From positions 1,860,001 to 1,924,000 of the forward strand of contig NZ_JAVLAS010000001.1 in assembly GCF_032190635.1 (NCBI RefSeq): DNA of 64,000 nt, in the 5' to 3' direction. Within the stretch, counting starts at the first letter, position 1, and each line of letters opens with the position of its first letter. This document shows, one piece after another, positions 46,571 through 56,911 of the stretch. The notes beneath the pieces are model-generated. The model worked only from the letters and a program-made list of their open reading frames with translations, made no database searches and was not told where the DNA came from. Origin of the DNA: Levilactobacillus zymae (GTDB taxonomy: Bacteria > Bacillota > Bacilli > Lactobacillales > Lactobacillaceae). A program made the translations under genes and the position numbers.

Positions 46571-47308
46571 TTATTCAACGCTTTCTGGTAACACGGCAGC
46601 TTCGTAAATATCCGAAACATCGTCGTTGTTTTCCAGTTCGTCGATTAAGCCTTGGTACTGGGTTACTTTGGCTTCTGGAACTTCGGTGGTGTTCTGCGGG
46701 AACATCCGAACTTCAGCAGTATCCAACTTGTAGCCCTTTTCCTGTAAGGCATCACGCACGGCAGTTTCTTGCGATGGATCCGTCCAGATGGTGAATTCAT
46801 CATCGGTCGTCTCCATGTCGTCCGCGCCGGCATCTAAAGCATCCATCAACATCGTATCTTCATCCGTATCCAAGCCATCACGTAAGATAACAATGTAGCC
46901 CTTACGATCAAACATGTAGGAAACAGAACCAGCAGCGCCTAATGAGCCACCATGGTGCGTGAACGCAGACCGAACAGCGGCAGCCGTCCGGTTCTTGTTA
47001 TCCGTCAACGCAGCAACCATGATTGCTGTCCCGCCAGGACCGTAACCTTCGTAGGTGATTTCTTCGAACTTGGCACCGCCAACACCGGAAGCTTTGTCAA
47101 GCGCACGCTTGATGTTTTCCTTCGGCATGTTAGCTGCCCGGGCCTTGTCCATTTCCAAACGAAGTTGAGGGTTACCGTCGGGATCAACACCACCTGCTTT
47201 TGCAGCTTGGTACAAATCACGTGAGATCTTTTGGAAAATTTTTCCACGTTTTGCATCCTGAGCGTTTTTCCGCCCTTGGATGTTATGCCATTTAGAGTGT
47301 CCTGACAT
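46571..47308 (-). CDS. yebC: YebC/PmpR-family protein
   Basis: 245 residues from the ATG at 47308 (GAGGAG eight bases upstream). N-terminus [27 protein letters not shown] is the family signature, followed by [12 protein letters not shown] and the acidic C-terminal domain. YebC proteins were long annotated as transcription regulators; the YebC2 branch helps ribosomes through polyproline stretches. Which branch this is was not determined. Monocistronic. Confidence 0.94.
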   Translation of the reverse strand: MSGHSKWHNIQGRKNAQDAKRGKIFQKISRDLYQAAKAGGVDPDGNPQLRLEMDKARAANMPKENIKRALDKASGVGGAKFEEITYEGYGPGGTAIMVAALTDNKNRTAAAVRSAFTHHGGSLGAAGSVSYMFDRKGYIVILRDGLDTDEDTMLMDALDAGADDMETTDDEFTIWTDPSQETAVRDALQEKGYKLDTAEVRMFPQNTTEVPEAKVTQYQGLIDELENNDDVSDIYEAAVLPESVE

Positions 47309-47492
47309 CTCGTAACTCCTCTTTTCTAATAATTTATATATCCATATAAAACAGACAATGCTAATTTTAGCACCACTTAGCAGCCTTTTCAAGACAAACG
47401 TACACCTTGCCAGACCGCGGCGGAGCGCCTTCCGTTCCCCATCTAATATGGCTGTTTTCTTCTATAATTTAACCTGGTCATTGACACTTTGG

Positions 47493-48332
47493 TTAACGAA
47501 TGACCACGGCACGCGAATGACGACTGTGGTAAACCGTCATAAAGTTTTTGGTTGAGGTCCAGTAAACCTTGTTGGGCCACGCTGCTTGCATGTACGGATC
47601 GGCCACCAAGAACTTACCGGGACGGTACCCGACTAAGGTCAAAACATGATACGGGCGTTGCCCTTGCATCCGCCAAGCCCCAGCAAAGATCACGGCGTTG
47701 CCCCGTTTAATTTCATGAATCAACGTTTTTTTACTGGCCCCCGTCAGGTTACGGGCTGCCGCATCATAAGTTTGGGCGTACTTGGTCAACGGTGCCGGGT
47801 AGATAGTTCTGGTCTCCCCCGGACGACTTTCCGTATACGGATTCCCCGTAAAGCCCTTCGTTGGTGTTTTAGCTTTAGGCATTCGCTTAATCATAGTCTT
47901 TAAACTGGTTTTAGTAGCCAGCCCCTTCACGGACAACGCCATCTTGAGGCTAGCTGCCTCACACGCGTTTGGCGCGTGTAACGGGTATAACTGACTGGTA
48001 TAGGTGTACGGTAAGACATAACGGGTTGTCCGTTTTAACGCGGTCGCCGATAACCATCCATAATGATGACCACGGCGGCTAACCTTAAAGTAAGTGCCCT
48101 TGGTGGTGTGGGCAATCTGGTCGAGTTGGACCAGATTGCCTTGCAGCTTCGCCGTATTCCCAATGGCTTGACTGCCCGGTTGCGCCCACCGTTTAGCCGT
48201 CCGACTGGCAATCACCCGACTATTATAATGACGCGCCGATTTCACCGTAGTTTGCGCATGAACGGTGGTCAAACCGCCCAGACTGCCCAGCAATAGCATC
48301 AGTCCTAATCCCCATTTAACCGTCTTAATCAT
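47493..48332 (-). CDS. Secreted C39-like cysteine peptidase domain protein (first copy)
   Basis: 279 residues from the ATG at 48332 (AGGAGG before it). Signal peptide MIKTVKWGLGLMLLLGSLGGLTTVHAQ cleaved after AHA/VHA. An SH3-like N-terminal part (about 30-110, VIASRTAKRWAQPGSQAIGN...KRTTRYVLPYTYTSQ) is followed by a C39_2-type domain: catalytic Cys in NACEAASLKMAL, His in PYHVLTLVGYRPGKFLVADPYMQ with Asp in ADP. Could cleave peptides or act on cell wall; substrate unknown. It is 16 bp behind a paralogue of the same design, giving a two-gene operon. Confidence 0.85.
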   Translation of the reverse strand: MIKTVKWGLGLMLLLGSLGGLTTVHAQTTVKSARHYNSRVIASRTAKRWAQPGSQAIGNTAKLQGNLVQLDQIAHTTKGTYFKVSRRGHHYGWLSATALKRTTRYVLPYTYTSQLYPLHAPNACEAASLKMALSVKGLATKTSLKTMIKRMPKAKTPTKGFTGNPYTESRPGETRTIYPAPLTKYAQTYDAAARNLTGASKKTLIHEIKRGNAVIFAGAWRMQGQRPYHVLTLVGYRPGKFLVADPYMQAAWPNKVYWTSTKNFMTVYHSRHSRAVVIR

Positions 48333-48348
48333 AATTTTCCTCCTGAAC

Positions 48349-49272
48349 TTAATCGATTGCCACCGCATAATGCCGATAATTATAGCTGCGGCTAAATTTC
48401 TGAGCACTCACCCAGTACTTCCCCTGGTTAGGATCGGCCACATGATACTGGTGAGTCTTGGTATTGTAGCCATCCAACAGCATCACGTGTGAGTTATTGA
48501 TCCCCTTGCCCCAGAAGTAGTGTCCCCACTGCGCCTTGGCGAAGTGCAGGGTCACGTAAACCACCACTGGCCGGTTTAACCGTAACTGGGCTCGCAAACC
48601 AGCTGCCGACGTCCCACTAATGTTTGTCACCCGGTGATACCGGTTGCCCCACTTGGCCAACGGCTTGGGAAAGATTGACTGGAAAACGCCCGGGGTGACC
48701 CGGTATGGACTCCCCGCGAACCCGTTATTCGGATTATTGGTTTTGCTCCGTGGTAGCTGTTTCATAAAGGCAACTAATCCGGTATGTACTTTAACGCCTT
48801 TATAATGAAGCCCTTCCAGTAACGCTGCCGATTCACACCCCATCCAGGCCTTAACCGCCTGCTGACTGATATACGGCGCGTTTAAGGCGACTCGAGTGGG
48901 GTGAGTCAAATCTTGCTGACGAATCCAGCCCTTAACGGTTGTTCGCTTAGCCGGACCAGCGGCCGTCACGTAATCGTACGTGCTGGTTTTTCCTGCCGCA
49001 GTGGTCACGGTAGCCGTCTTAGAAACGACCCATAAAGTTCGATTAAACCCCCGTAACGACCTTTGGGGCTGCAGTTTACCAGCCGAAACCTGATACAGTT
49101 GACCACTAACCCGCTTGAGTGTCCGACCATAATTCACTTGATGCGTCGGGCCCAATGATCCCACAGACTGAGCGGCGGCTCCCGACATCATGAGCCCCCA
49201 CCCTAATAATCCCCCAATTATTCCCCAGCCAAATTTGGCCCAGGTTTTATGCTGCTTTGCTAGTTGATTCAT
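48349..49272 (-). CDS. Secreted C39-like cysteine peptidase domain protein (second copy, upstream)
   Basis: 307 residues from the ATG at 49272 (GAGGGG seven bases upstream). Long N-terminal signal or anchor (about 14-37, KFGWGIIGGLLGWGLMMSGAAAQS), a 100-residue SH3-like part, and a C39_2-type domain with catalytic Cys in WMGCESAALLEGL, His in NNSHVMLLDGYN and Asp in VADPNQGKYW. Paralogue of the next gene; shared blocks are NPYTE/GSPYRV, (F)P.PLAK(W/Y) and the catalytic motifs. Divergent from the ABC transporter operon. Confidence 0.85.
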   Translation of the reverse strand: MNQLAKQHKTWAKFGWGIIGGLLGWGLMMSGAAAQSVGSLGPTHQVNYGRTLKRVSGQLYQVSAGKLQPQRSLRGFNRTLWVVSKTATVTTAAGKTSTYDYVTAAGPAKRTTVKGWIRQQDLTHPTRVALNAPYISQQAVKAWMGCESAALLEGLHYKGVKVHTGLVAFMKQLPRSKTNNPNNGFAGSPYRVTPGVFQSIFPKPLAKWGNRYHRVTNISGTSAAGLRAQLRLNRPVVVYVTLHFAKAQWGHYFWGKGINNSHVMLLDGYNTKTHQYHVADPNQGKYWVSAQKFSRSYNYRHYAVAID

Positions 49273-49608
49273 CCAACGACCCCTCATTTAAATTTATTTC
49301 TTGCCACATTTGATGGGGGCACTTGAGCCCTCCTCGTGCCAGTTTCAGTATACCCTTTTTTAGCAGTCTTACCGGGATTAACTATAATTTCTCGCCCTAG
49401 ACGGTTCTCCCTATGCAGAAAGCGCTACACTTTATACAGTTTTTATCATTAGAATTCAAACGTCAAATCCCGATATACCACGTTTTCAGGATATCCTTCA
49501 AGAATAATTTATGTATAAAAACGATTATTTCAAAATAAAACTTGTATAAATAAACATTTGTCGTTATAATGAATGACATCATTTAAAACAAGAGGAGCTT
49601 TATACGGT
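49273..49608. other. Divergent intergenic region, 336 bp
   Basis: Left part: leader of the C39 pair with a GGCAC/GTGCC hairpin (49317-49340) and minus-strand -10 TATACT (49347-49352). Right part: AT-rich with the ABC operon promoter. A partial CRE-like AGAAAGCGCTACA at 49419 is too weak to call. Confidence 0.5.
49542..49570 (+). promoter_or_regulatory. Promoter of the amino acid ABC operon
   Basis: TTGTAT (49542-49547), 17 bp, TATAAT (49565-49570). Confidence 0.7.
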
Positions 49609-51087
49609 ATGAAAAAGAGACTATTATTTCTATTCGCACTCGTCGTCACTCTGTTGGTTGGCTGGGGGGCCACCAGCACTACCACGGCGCAAGCCGCTAC
49701 GGATAACTCGTTGACCCGGGTTCAGAAGAAGGGCACCCTGGTCATGGGGACCTCCCCCGACTATCCACCTTACGAATTCCAGGCCACCGTTCACGGCAAG
49801 AGTAAGATTGTCGGGATGGACGTTGCCGTCGGGCAAAAGATTGCCAAGGGCCTGGGCGTCAAGCTCGTGGTCAAGTCCATGTCCTTCGATTCCCTACTGG
49901 TCGCGTTACAAACTGGCAAAGTCGACATGGTCATCTCCGGGATGAACCCCACGCCGGCCCGGAAGAAAAACGTGGACTTCACTCACCTGTACTACCAAGG
50001 GGGCTACAGCATCGTGGTCAACAAGAGTGAAAAGGGCCTGTACAAAGATAAAGATTCCTTCAAGGGCAAAACCATCGGGGCGCAAACTGGTTCTACCATG
50101 TACAATGAATCTAAGAAACAAACGACCGACACTAAGGTCAAAGGGATGACCTCCGTTTCCGACCTGATTTTAGCGTTGCAAAGTCACAAACTAGCCGGAG
50201 TTGCGATGGAAAAGCCTTCTGCTCAGGCCTACGTGGCGAACAACAAGCAGCTGGCCATGATTCCAAGTCACTTCAACTTAAGTGCTTCCGATACCAGTGC
50301 CGCCGTAGCCTTCAAGAAAGGTTCCACCGCTTTGGTGACCGCCGCTAATAAATCGGTCGATCAGATTCGCAAGCAGGACCTGGTTAACAAGGACTACCTG
50401 CCCGCTGCTGGGAAATACTTAAAGACCAACACGGTCAACACCAGCATGTGGCACTATTGGAAAGCCTTTCTGACCGGGGTTAAATACACCCTGATCATTA
50501 CGGTCTGCTCCGTCTTCTTTGGTTTCATCTTAGGGGTGCTCTTATCCCTCGCTCGGATGGCTCACGGTGGCGTCATCAAGACCGCCGTACGTTGGCTAGC
50601 CACGGCTTACGTCGAATTTATTCGGGGAACGCCAATGATGGTCCAAGTCATGTTCGTTTACTTTGGCCTGGGCTTGATCGTCAACCTCCCTGCCCTGACT
50701 TCCGGGATCATTGCCATTTCTCTAAACTCCGGGGCCTACATTGCCGAATATATTCGGGGCGGCATCAACTCCGTAGACGCCGGGCAAACCGAGGCCGCAC
50801 GGAGCCTGGGACTGTCCAATACCGCCACCTTACGTTACGTGGTCTTACCGCAAGCCCTCAAGAACATCTGGCCATCACTGGGGAACGAATTCATTACCTT
50901 AATCAAGGATAGTTCCATCGTCTCGATCATCGGGGTTTCCGAACTGATCTTCCAAAGCAACATTGTCCGTTCCGATACCTACCGGGGAGTGGCCCCTATC
51001 GCCGTCATCATGGTGCTATACTTTATCATGACTTTTACCGCGTCCCGAATTCTGAACTACTTCGAGAGGAGAATGCAACATGACTAA
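49609..51087 (+). CDS. Fused amino acid-binding protein and ABC permease (GlnHP type)
   Basis: 492 residues from the ATG at 49609. Signal/anchor segment 1-32 ([18 protein letters not shown]...TTTAQA), an SBP_bac_3 binding domain about 35-270 ([17 protein letters not shown]..., [16 protein letters not shown]), then a permease domain about 285-492 with the EAA loop [34 protein letters not shown]. Such fused proteins keep the binding domain tethered outside and import glutamine, glutamate or other polar amino acids. The ATPase gene overlaps by eight bases. Confidence 0.94.
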   Translation: MKKRLLFLFALVVTLLVGWGATSTTTAQAATDNSLTRVQKKGTLVMGTSPDYPPYEFQATVHGKSKIVGMDVAVGQKIAKGLGVKLVVKSMSFDSLLVALQTGKVDMVISGMNPTPARKKNVDFTHLYYQGGYSIVVNKSEKGLYKDKDSFKGKTIGAQTGSTMYNESKKQTTDTKVKGMTSVSDLILALQSHKLAGVAMEKPSAQAYVANNKQLAMIPSHFNLSASDTSAAVAFKKGSTALVTAANKSVDQIRKQDLVNKDYLPAAGKYLKTNTVNTSMWHYWKAFLTGVKYTLIITVCSVFFGFILGVLLSLARMAHGGVIKTAVRWLATAYVEFIRGTPMMVQVMFVYFGLGLIVNLPALTSGIIAISLNSGAYIAEYIRGGINSVDAGQTEAARSLGLSNTATLRYVVLPQALKNIWPSLGNEFITLIKDSSIVSIIGVSELIFQSNIVRSDTYRGVAPIAVIMVLYFIMTFTASRILNYFERRMQHD

Positions 51088-51820
51088 ACCAATTATTGAG
51101 GTCAAAAACCTCGCGAAAAACTTCGGCGGGAATGTCGTTTTAAAGGACATCACCGAACAGGTCGATCCTGGACAAGTGATCGTGGTCATCGGGCCTTCCG
51201 GGAGCGGGAAAAGTACCTTCTTACGGTGCCTAAACCTCCTTGAAACTCCGACAAACGGCCAAGTTGCCTTTGACGGACAAGACCTGACCACGCTAGACAC
51301 CAAGCGGGTCAACGAGTTACGTGAACAGATGGGCATGGTCTTCCAAGGTTTCAACCTCTTCCCAAACATGTCCGTCCTCGAAAACATCAAATTGGCCCCG
51401 ATGAAGGTTAAAGGTGTCAGCGAAACCGACGCCACTAAACGGGCCCACGAGCTTCTGCAACAAGTCAACCTAGACGACCACGCCGACGCTTTCCCCAGCA
51501 GCCTGTCCGGGGGCCAAAAGCAACGGGTCGCCATCGCTCGCGCCTTAGCCATGAACCCGAAGGTGATGCTCTTTGATGAACCCACCTCCGCACTGGATCC
51601 CGAAATGGTCGGTGAAGTCTTAAACGTTATGAAGGACTTAGCCAATCAAGGCATGACCATGGTGGTGGTCACCCACGAAATGGGCTTTGCCAAGTCCGTG
51701 GCCGACCGGATCTGGTTCATGGCCGACGGGTACATTCAGGAAAACAGTACCCCCGACGATTTCTTCGCTCATCCCCAAACCGCCCGGGCGCAGGACTTTC
51801 TTTCTAAAATTCTGATGTAG
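51080..51820 (+). CDS. glnQ: Amino acid ABC transporter ATPase (GlnQ type)
   Basis: 246 residues. Walker [17 protein letters not shown]-loop [18 protein letters not shown], signature [15 protein letters not shown], Walker [16 protein letters not shown]-loop VVTHEMGF. This is the polar amino acid uptake subfamily. Partner of the fused GlnHP protein; start overlaps it, so translation is coupled. Confidence 0.95.
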   Translation: MTKPIIEVKNLAKNFGGNVVLKDITEQVDPGQVIVVIGPSGSGKSTFLRCLNLLETPTNGQVAFDGQDLTTLDTKRVNELREQMGMVFQGFNLFPNMSVLENIKLAPMKVKGVSETDATKRAHELLQQVNLDDHADAFPSSLSGGQKQRVAIARALAMNPKVMLFDEPTSALDPEMVGEVLNVMKDLANQGMTMVVVTHEMGFAKSVADRIWFMADGYIQENSTPDDFFAHPQTARAQDFLSKILM

Positions 51821-51870
51821 TCTCAAAGGCTCTTAGACAGAGTGAGTCACAAGTTGTTTAATTGGTGAAC

Positions 51871-51922
51871 GTTAACGTCAAAATGGCCATTATTCCTAGT
51901 TCAGGAATAATGGTCATTTTGG
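51871..51922. repeat. Hairpin repeat, copy 1 (inverted orientation)
   Basis: Read on the minus strand, CCAAAATGACCATTATTCC, a short loop, GGAATAATGGCCATTTTG, then ACGTTAA. Same design as the copies at 58181 and 63511. Acts as terminator for the ABC operon. Confidence 0.8.
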
Positions 51923-51938
51923 ATTAAGGGGAGTCAAG

Positions 51939-51976
51939 CAAAAGCCGCCACTAGAAAAAACTAGTGGTGGCTTTTC
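51939..51976. terminator. Terminator of the surface protein gene
   Basis: AAAAGCCGCCACTAG pairs with CTAGTGGTGGCTTTT around six A, serving the minus-strand gene that ends at 52001 and possibly both strands. Confidence 0.8.
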
Positions 51977-52000
51977 GTGTATCACACTGGTTATTGACAG

Positions 52001-55000
52001 TTAATCGTGATCCCGACGCCGCCAAGTCTTCAATCCTAACGCACCTAAGATAAGACCGAGTAACGACCATCCGGTTGCGGGATGTTCATTAGTTTGCGGT
52101 AACTTTGTCTTCTGGTCCGTTGGGGTCACCGGCCGCTGTTGTGGCGTACCCGTTCCCGTTGGGTTAGCTGTCTTCCCCGTCACGCTCTGGTGCGTCGGCA
52201 TGGTTGGTGCCGCTTGGGCAGCCGCGTGGCCTTGCCGAATAATTAGATCGCGAGTTGGCGTTTTAGTAGCCGGCTGCTCGCTAGCCGCCGGAATCGTGTG
52301 ACTAGCCGTTGGTTGAGCTGGGATGACCGGATAATCACCCTGACCAGAATTTACCGGCTTCTTGTGATCCGTCTCAGGATTCGTTGGCGTCACAGGTTGT
52401 GTCGGCGTTACTGGTGTCGTTGGCGTTGCGGGGTCGACCGGCGTGATTGGGTCAGTTGGGGCAGTCGGATCGATTGGCGTGGTTGGCTCAACCGGATCGA
52501 TTGGTGCGACGCCACCCCCTGTCGTTACGGCAACCACGTGCAACGTCACCGTCAACTGCTGGCCGTCAGCCGTACTCAAGCGAACGGCATAGTCTCCTGG
52601 TTGTGAAAAGTCAACTTGAGTTAAATCGACCGTAACTGGAATAATCGTGCCATGATTGTCGGTGGCCTGTGCGTGGAAGCTAGTTGCCGTCGGCGTTGGG
52701 TCATCAACCGTCATGGTGTAGTTCGTCCCCGTTAAGCTCTGTTGCGACGGGTTAACGGTTAAGGTGACCGTCTTGCTTTGACCATCAGTGGTGGTCAACG
52801 TGACATTATATGTCCCGGCCTTAGTTAAATCAGCTTGACTCAGATCTAGAGTTACCGGGATTGCGACACCGTGATTATTCGTCGCCGTTGCGTTGAAGTC
52901 CGCTAACGTCGGCTCGGCATCACCGACCGTCATGCTGTAGTTCGTTCCCGTTAAACTCTGTTGCGACGGGTTAACGGTTAAGGTGACCGTCTTGCTTTGA
53001 CCGTCACTTGTAGTTAAGACCACGTTATACGTTCCGGCCTTGGTTAAATCAGCCTGGCTTAAATTCATGGTTACCGGAATTGTGGTGCCATGGTTATTCG
53101 TCGCCGTCGCGTTGAAGTTTGCCAACGTCGGCTCGGCGTCACCGACCGTCATACTGTAATCCGTCCCCGTTAAGCTCTGTTGGGACGGACTGACGGTCAA
53201 GGTGACCGTCTTGCTTTGACCGTCAGTGGTGGTCAACGTGACATCATACGTCCCAGCCTTGGCTAAATCGGCCTGGCTTAAATTCATGGTTACCGGAATT
53301 GTGGTGCCGTGGTTATTCGTCGCGGTCGCGTTGAAGTCCGCTAACGTCGGCTCGGTGTTACCGACCGTCATACTGTAGTTCGTCCCCGTCAGACTTTGTT
53401 GGGATGGGTTGACGGTTAAGGTGACCGTCTTGCTTTGACCATCAGTGGTGGTCAACGTGACATTATACGTCCCGGCCTTAGTTAAATCAGCTTGACTCAG
53501 ATCCAGGGTTACCGGGATTGCGACACCGTGATTATTCGTCGCCGTTGCGTTGAAGTTTGCCAACGTCGGCTCGGCATCACCGACCGTCATGCTGTAATCC
53601 GTTCCCGTTAAGCTCTGTTGGGACGGATTGACGGTCAAGGTGACCGTCTTGCTTTGACCATCAGTAGTCGTCAACGTAACATCGTACGTTCCGGCCTTAG
53701 TTAAATCAGCTTGACTCAGATCTAGGATTACCGGAATTGTGGTGCCGTGATTATTCGTCGCCGTCGCGTTGAAGTCCGCTAACGTCGGCTCAGCGTCACC
53801 GACCGTCATGCTGTAGTTCGTCCCCATCAGACTTTGTTGGGATGGCAGAATGGTTAACGTTCCGTTTTGCACCGTCACATTGTAGTTAGGATTCTCACCA
53901 GCCGTCGCTTGAATCGCGTAAGTCCCGGCAGTTTCACCCGCTGCTCGCGTTACCGTATAGGCTACGGGAGCACCATTGATAGCAGTATTCGTTACCGTGG
54001 CCGTTAAGACGGGATCGGCATCCCCCACATATTTGGTTTGATCCGCTACCGTGATAGTTACCGGTGCCGGCGTAATCGTGTAGGTCAATCCCGTATCAGC
54101 CGAATTGGTCCAATTATAGATCTGCGAAGCCGGCTGCTGATTCAGGTAGTCGATTCCTTGCTGCGACAAAGTGATGGCGTAAGTTCCCACGTTGGTAGCC
54201 GTCGGGGTCACCAGATCGCCGGGCCGCAATTGAATCGTGGTGCCATCCGGATTTGGTAAGACAATGGTGTAATTGGCAGCGTTTAGCGTGACGGGATTTT
54301 CCGTGTACACTTGCGTCAGCGTCGGCCCAGTTACCGTGTAGGTCCCAGAACGCTTAACCACCGTAACGGTGGCCGTCGATTGATCCGTCCCGTACTGATA
54401 AGTGACGGTGTATTGACCGGCAACGTCGGGATTAACCGCCCCATCGACCGTCAACGCACTCAGCGGAACCGTCGTGCCACTAGGCGTCACCGCACTGACA
54501 AAGTTATCATTCGGTGCCCACGTTGTCCCGGCAAAAATCGTGGAATCCATCACCTTAATGTCTGGATTGTCCAGAACGACCGTATAGTGCCCGCTGTAAA
54601 TCGGTTCGGTACTGTTTGCGAGTGGCAGCGTCCAATCGAAGCTAAAGCTGTTGACCCCCTCGGGAATGATTAACTGACCATTTTGTTGTGTGACGCCGTT
54701 ACTCAGATTTGTCAGCTGTAGATCACTCGTGGTCAGGCCACCCAAGCTCAAGGTAAACAGGTTAGTGAGGGGAATGACGGACGGCGCCGTTTCAAACGCC
54801 GTAACCATCTGTTCGTTGGCCAACGGAATGGTTGTAGTGGGACCCGTTAAATTAGTAATTCGGTTATACGACAGGGCATCTTGACCCATGGTGGTTCCCG
54901 TTGGAATGGTGACCCCCGTCAATTCGTTACCATAAAACGCCATGTTACCAACGCTTGTGACCGTCGTTGGAATGGTCAACGTTCCCGTCAAGTGATTATA

Positions 55001-56611
55001 GATAAAGGCCGAATTACCAACGCTAGTTAACCCATTGTTGAGCGTCAACTCATCAATGGGGTTCCCCGCAAAGGCGTAATTGCCAATACTGGTCAGGTTG
55101 GCCGGCGTGGTCAGATTGCCCGTTAGCGTATTATACTCGAACGCCCCATTGCCAATGGTTTTTAGCTGTGCGGCTTGGGCGAGGTTCAATGAGCTCAATT
55201 CGGAATCGTAGGTAAAGGCGTTATCACCGATGCTTTGCAGGTTACCGTTGAGCGTGACGCTTTGTAACCCCACGTTAGCCAAAAAGGCTTGATTACCGAT
55301 TGTTTGCAGGGCCGTAGGTAGCGTCAGGGTCTTAATCTGGCCGTCATAAATAAAGGCGTTATCGCCAATCCCCGTCAATTGACTGTCCGGTGCAAAGGTG
55401 ACGCTGGTTAAGGCCAGGTTGTTGGCAAACGTGTTGGCGCCAATCGTTTGAATGTTGGCCGGAATCGTCAAACTGGTTAATGGGTCATTTTCAAACGCGT
55501 GATCGCTCAATGTGGTGAGCTTCGTTGCTTGACTCAGGTCGACCGAGGTTAACGCTTCACTGCTGGCAAACGCCGTATCCCCTAGACTGGTTAAGCCGGC
55601 AGGCAAAGTTATACTGGTCAAGTTCTTATTATAGGTAAAGGCTTCGTTCCCAATCGTCGTCACGCTGGCGGGCAAGACCAATTGCTTGAGTCCGGAAGAA
55701 ACAAAGGCAAGGTTGCCGATGGTGGTCAGTGTCTGGTCCGCTGAAAAGTCGGCACTTTGGAGATTCCCCAGATAAGCGAAGGCCGAATCACCAATCGTGG
55801 TTAACCCATTAGCGAAAACGACACCGGTTAAGTCACTTGTCATCCCCGTATCCGAAGCAAAGGCGCCCGCGCCAATATTAGTCACCGTATAAGTCTTCCC
55901 GTTAACCGTGTAGGTTGGTGGAATGCTCATCACCCCACTGACCTTTTGATTTAACCCGGTAACCGTTGCGGTTCCATCGGTGTTTAGCTGCCAATTAAAG
56001 ACGCTGCTATCCGTATAAGTCGGTGTAAGACTAGCGGCCGTGGCCACTGCCCTGGTCGTAGCCACCGGCGTACTGGTGCTGGCACTCGCCGGCGCCACAC
56101 TACTGGTGGCCGCCGATGCTGCTAATGCCGTGGTTGTCGGACCACTGGTAGCGGAACTGACCGTGCCGGTCGCCTGACTGGTGCCGGCGCTTTCTGCAAC
56201 ACTCGCCGCCACTGACGCCGCACTGGAATTGGCTGGTACCGTAGCCGCCACACTCGCTTGAACCGTAGTCTTTTGGGCCGCCGATGCTGCTACACTGGCT
56301 ACGAAACTGGCTGGCGCCGCACTGGTCACCGCAGAGCTTGCGTTACTGGCCGCCTGATTAAGCTGGGCCGTAGACGACGCCGCACTAACCGTTGTCGTGG
56401 CCGCCGAATTGGTCGGCGTTAAGCTAACCGTTTGTGCCGGATTGGCCGCCGATGATGCCTGGCTGGTCGTGGTCGTTTGCGGTTCAGTGGTCGCCGCGTG
56501 AGCCGTCATGTTAGTCGTTGCCCCTACGCCTAACGTCGCCACGGTGATGGCCGCAGCCATGAGATACTTACTTTCTTGCGTTTTCTTAGTTACGTGTCGC
56601 GTGATTGACAT
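52001..56611 (-). CDS. LPQTNE-anchored surface protein with leucine-rich repeats and 73-residue tandem repeats
   Basis: 1536 residues from the ATG at 56611 (GGGGGGAA eight bases upstream). Signal peptide to about residue 39 (NMTAHA|A); Ala/Ser/Thr-rich region 40-215; BspA-type LRR_5 repeats about 215-600 (patterns like LTSIGNYAFAGNPIDELTLN); Ig-like/MBG-type domains about 640-920; six 73-residue repeats about 924-1361 starting SQQSLTGTNYSMTVGDAEPTL; a Pro/Thr stalk (about 1380-1450); sorting signal LPQTNE at about 1504, hydrophobic stretch, and RRRDHD. The LPQTxE form suits lactobacillus sortase A. Probably an adhesin or biofilm protein; ligand unknown. Confidence 0.92.
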   Translation of the reverse strand: MSITRHVTKKTQESKYLMAAAITVATLGVGATTNMTAHAATTEPQTTTTSQASSAANPAQTVSLTPTNSAATTTVSAASSTAQLNQAASNASSAVTSAAPASFVASVAASAAQKTTVQASVAATVPANSSAASVAASVAESAGTSQATGTVSSATSGPTTTALAASAATSSVAPASASTSTPVATTRAVATAASLTPTYTDSSVFNWQLNTDGTATVTGLNQKVSGVMSIPPTYTVNGKTYTVTNIGAGAFASDTGMTSDLTGVVFANGLTTIGDSAFAYLGNLQSADFSADQTLTTIGNLAFVSSGLKQLVLPASVTTIGNEAFTYNKNLTSITLPAGLTSLGDTAFASSEALTSVDLSQATKLTTLSDHAFENDPLTSLTIPANIQTIGANTFANNLALTSVTFAPDSQLTGIGDNAFIYDGQIKTLTLPTALQTIGNQAFLANVGLQSVTLNGNLQSIGDNAFTYDSELSSLNLAQAAQLKTIGNGAFEYNTLTGNLTTPANLTSIGNYAFAGNPIDELTLNNGLTSVGNSAFIYNHLTGTLTIPTTVTSVGNMAFYGNELTGVTIPTGTTMGQDALSYNRITNLTGPTTTIPLANEQMVTAFETAPSVIPLTNLFTLSLGGLTTSDLQLTNLSNGVTQQNGQLIIPEGVNSFSFDWTLPLANSTEPIYSGHYTVVLDNPDIKVMDSTIFAGTTWAPNDNFVSAVTPSGTTVPLSALTVDGAVNPDVAGQYTVTYQYGTDQSTATVTVVKRSGTYTVTGPTLTQVYTENPVTLNAANYTIVLPNPDGTTIQLRPGDLVTPTATNVGTYAITLSQQGIDYLNQQPASQIYNWTNSADTGLTYTITPAPVTITVADQTKYVGDADPVLTATVTNTAINGAPVAYTVTRAAGETAGTYAIQATAGENPNYNVTVQNGTLTILPSQQSLMGTNYSMTVGDAEPTLADFNATATNNHGTTIPVILDLSQADLTKAGTYDVTLTTTDGQSKTVTLTVNPSQQSLTGTDYSMTVGDAEPTLANFNATATNNHGVAIPVTLDLSQADLTKAGTYNVTLTTTDGQSKTVTLTVNPSQQSLTGTNYSMTVGNTEPTLADFNATATNNHGTTIPVTMNLSQADLAKAGTYDVTLTTTDGQSKTVTLTVSPSQQSLTGTDYSMTVGDAEPTLANFNATATNNHGTTIPVTMNLSQADLTKAGTYNVVLTTSDGQSKTVTLTVNPSQQSLTGTNYSMTVGDAEPTLADFNATATNNHGVAIPVTLDLSQADLTKAGTYNVTLTTTDGQSKTVTLTVNPSQQSLTGTNYTMTVDDPTPTATSFHAQATDNHGTIIPVTVDLTQVDFSQPGDYAVRLSTADGQQLTVTLHVVAVTTGGGVAPIDPVEPTTPIDPTAPTDPITPVDPATPTTPVTPTQPVTPTNPETDHKKPVNSGQGDYPVIPAQPTASHTIPAASEQPATKTPTRDLIIRQGHAAAQAAPTMPTHQSVTGKTANPTGTGTPQQRPVTPTDQKTKLPQTNEHPATGWSLLGLILGALGLKTWRRRDHD
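52525..53842 (-). repeat. Six tandem 219-bp coding repeats in the surface protein
   Basis: Each unit codes 73 residues. The first five are near identical and the C-terminal-most (52525 side) has diverged (e.g. TMTVDDPTPTATSFHAQATDNHG). Two alternating variants, ending DFNATATNNHGTTIPV and NFNATATNNHGVAIPV, are mixed between units, as expected from recombination among copies. Confidence 0.9.
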
Positions 56612-56911
56612 GTTAAATTCCCCCCAAAGCGATAGCTTAAAACCAACTCTGGCTTCTTGCTCACCCCACATATTAACCGATAACCCAACCAATGCAACTA
56701 TTATCTACAAGCGAAACAACCATAGCCGGTAATTCTTATAATACCGCGATAGTTTTAAATGCTATTTTATTTTATACTATATAATAATTCCCATCACAAG
56801 TATTTTCGAACTCGGTTACATCCTTAGCCCATCAACTTCTAACGGTAGCCAATCTAACCAAACAAAAAGCGCCTCACCGACGATCACCGGTGGGGCGTTA
56901 ATTATAAAAGT
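56612..56911. other. Intergenic region before the surface protein, 300 bp
   Basis: AT-rich; TATAAT-like sequences near 56735-56785 should hold the minus-strand promoter. The oxidoreductase terminator is at the right end. No gene seen. Confidence 0.45.
56862..56899 (-). terminator. Terminator of the NADPH oxidoreductase gene
   Basis: Minus-strand CGCCCCACCGGTG / CATCGGTGAGGCG-type stem followed by TTTTTG, right after the stop at 56912. Confidence 0.75.

Noticed and set aside
49419..49432. CRE-like AGAAAGCGCTACA
   Set aside because: Three or more mismatches to TGWNANCGNTNWCA.
52525..53842. CRISPR-like array
   Set aside because: The regular repeats are 219 bp, coding and in frame; no short palindromic repeats with unique spacers.
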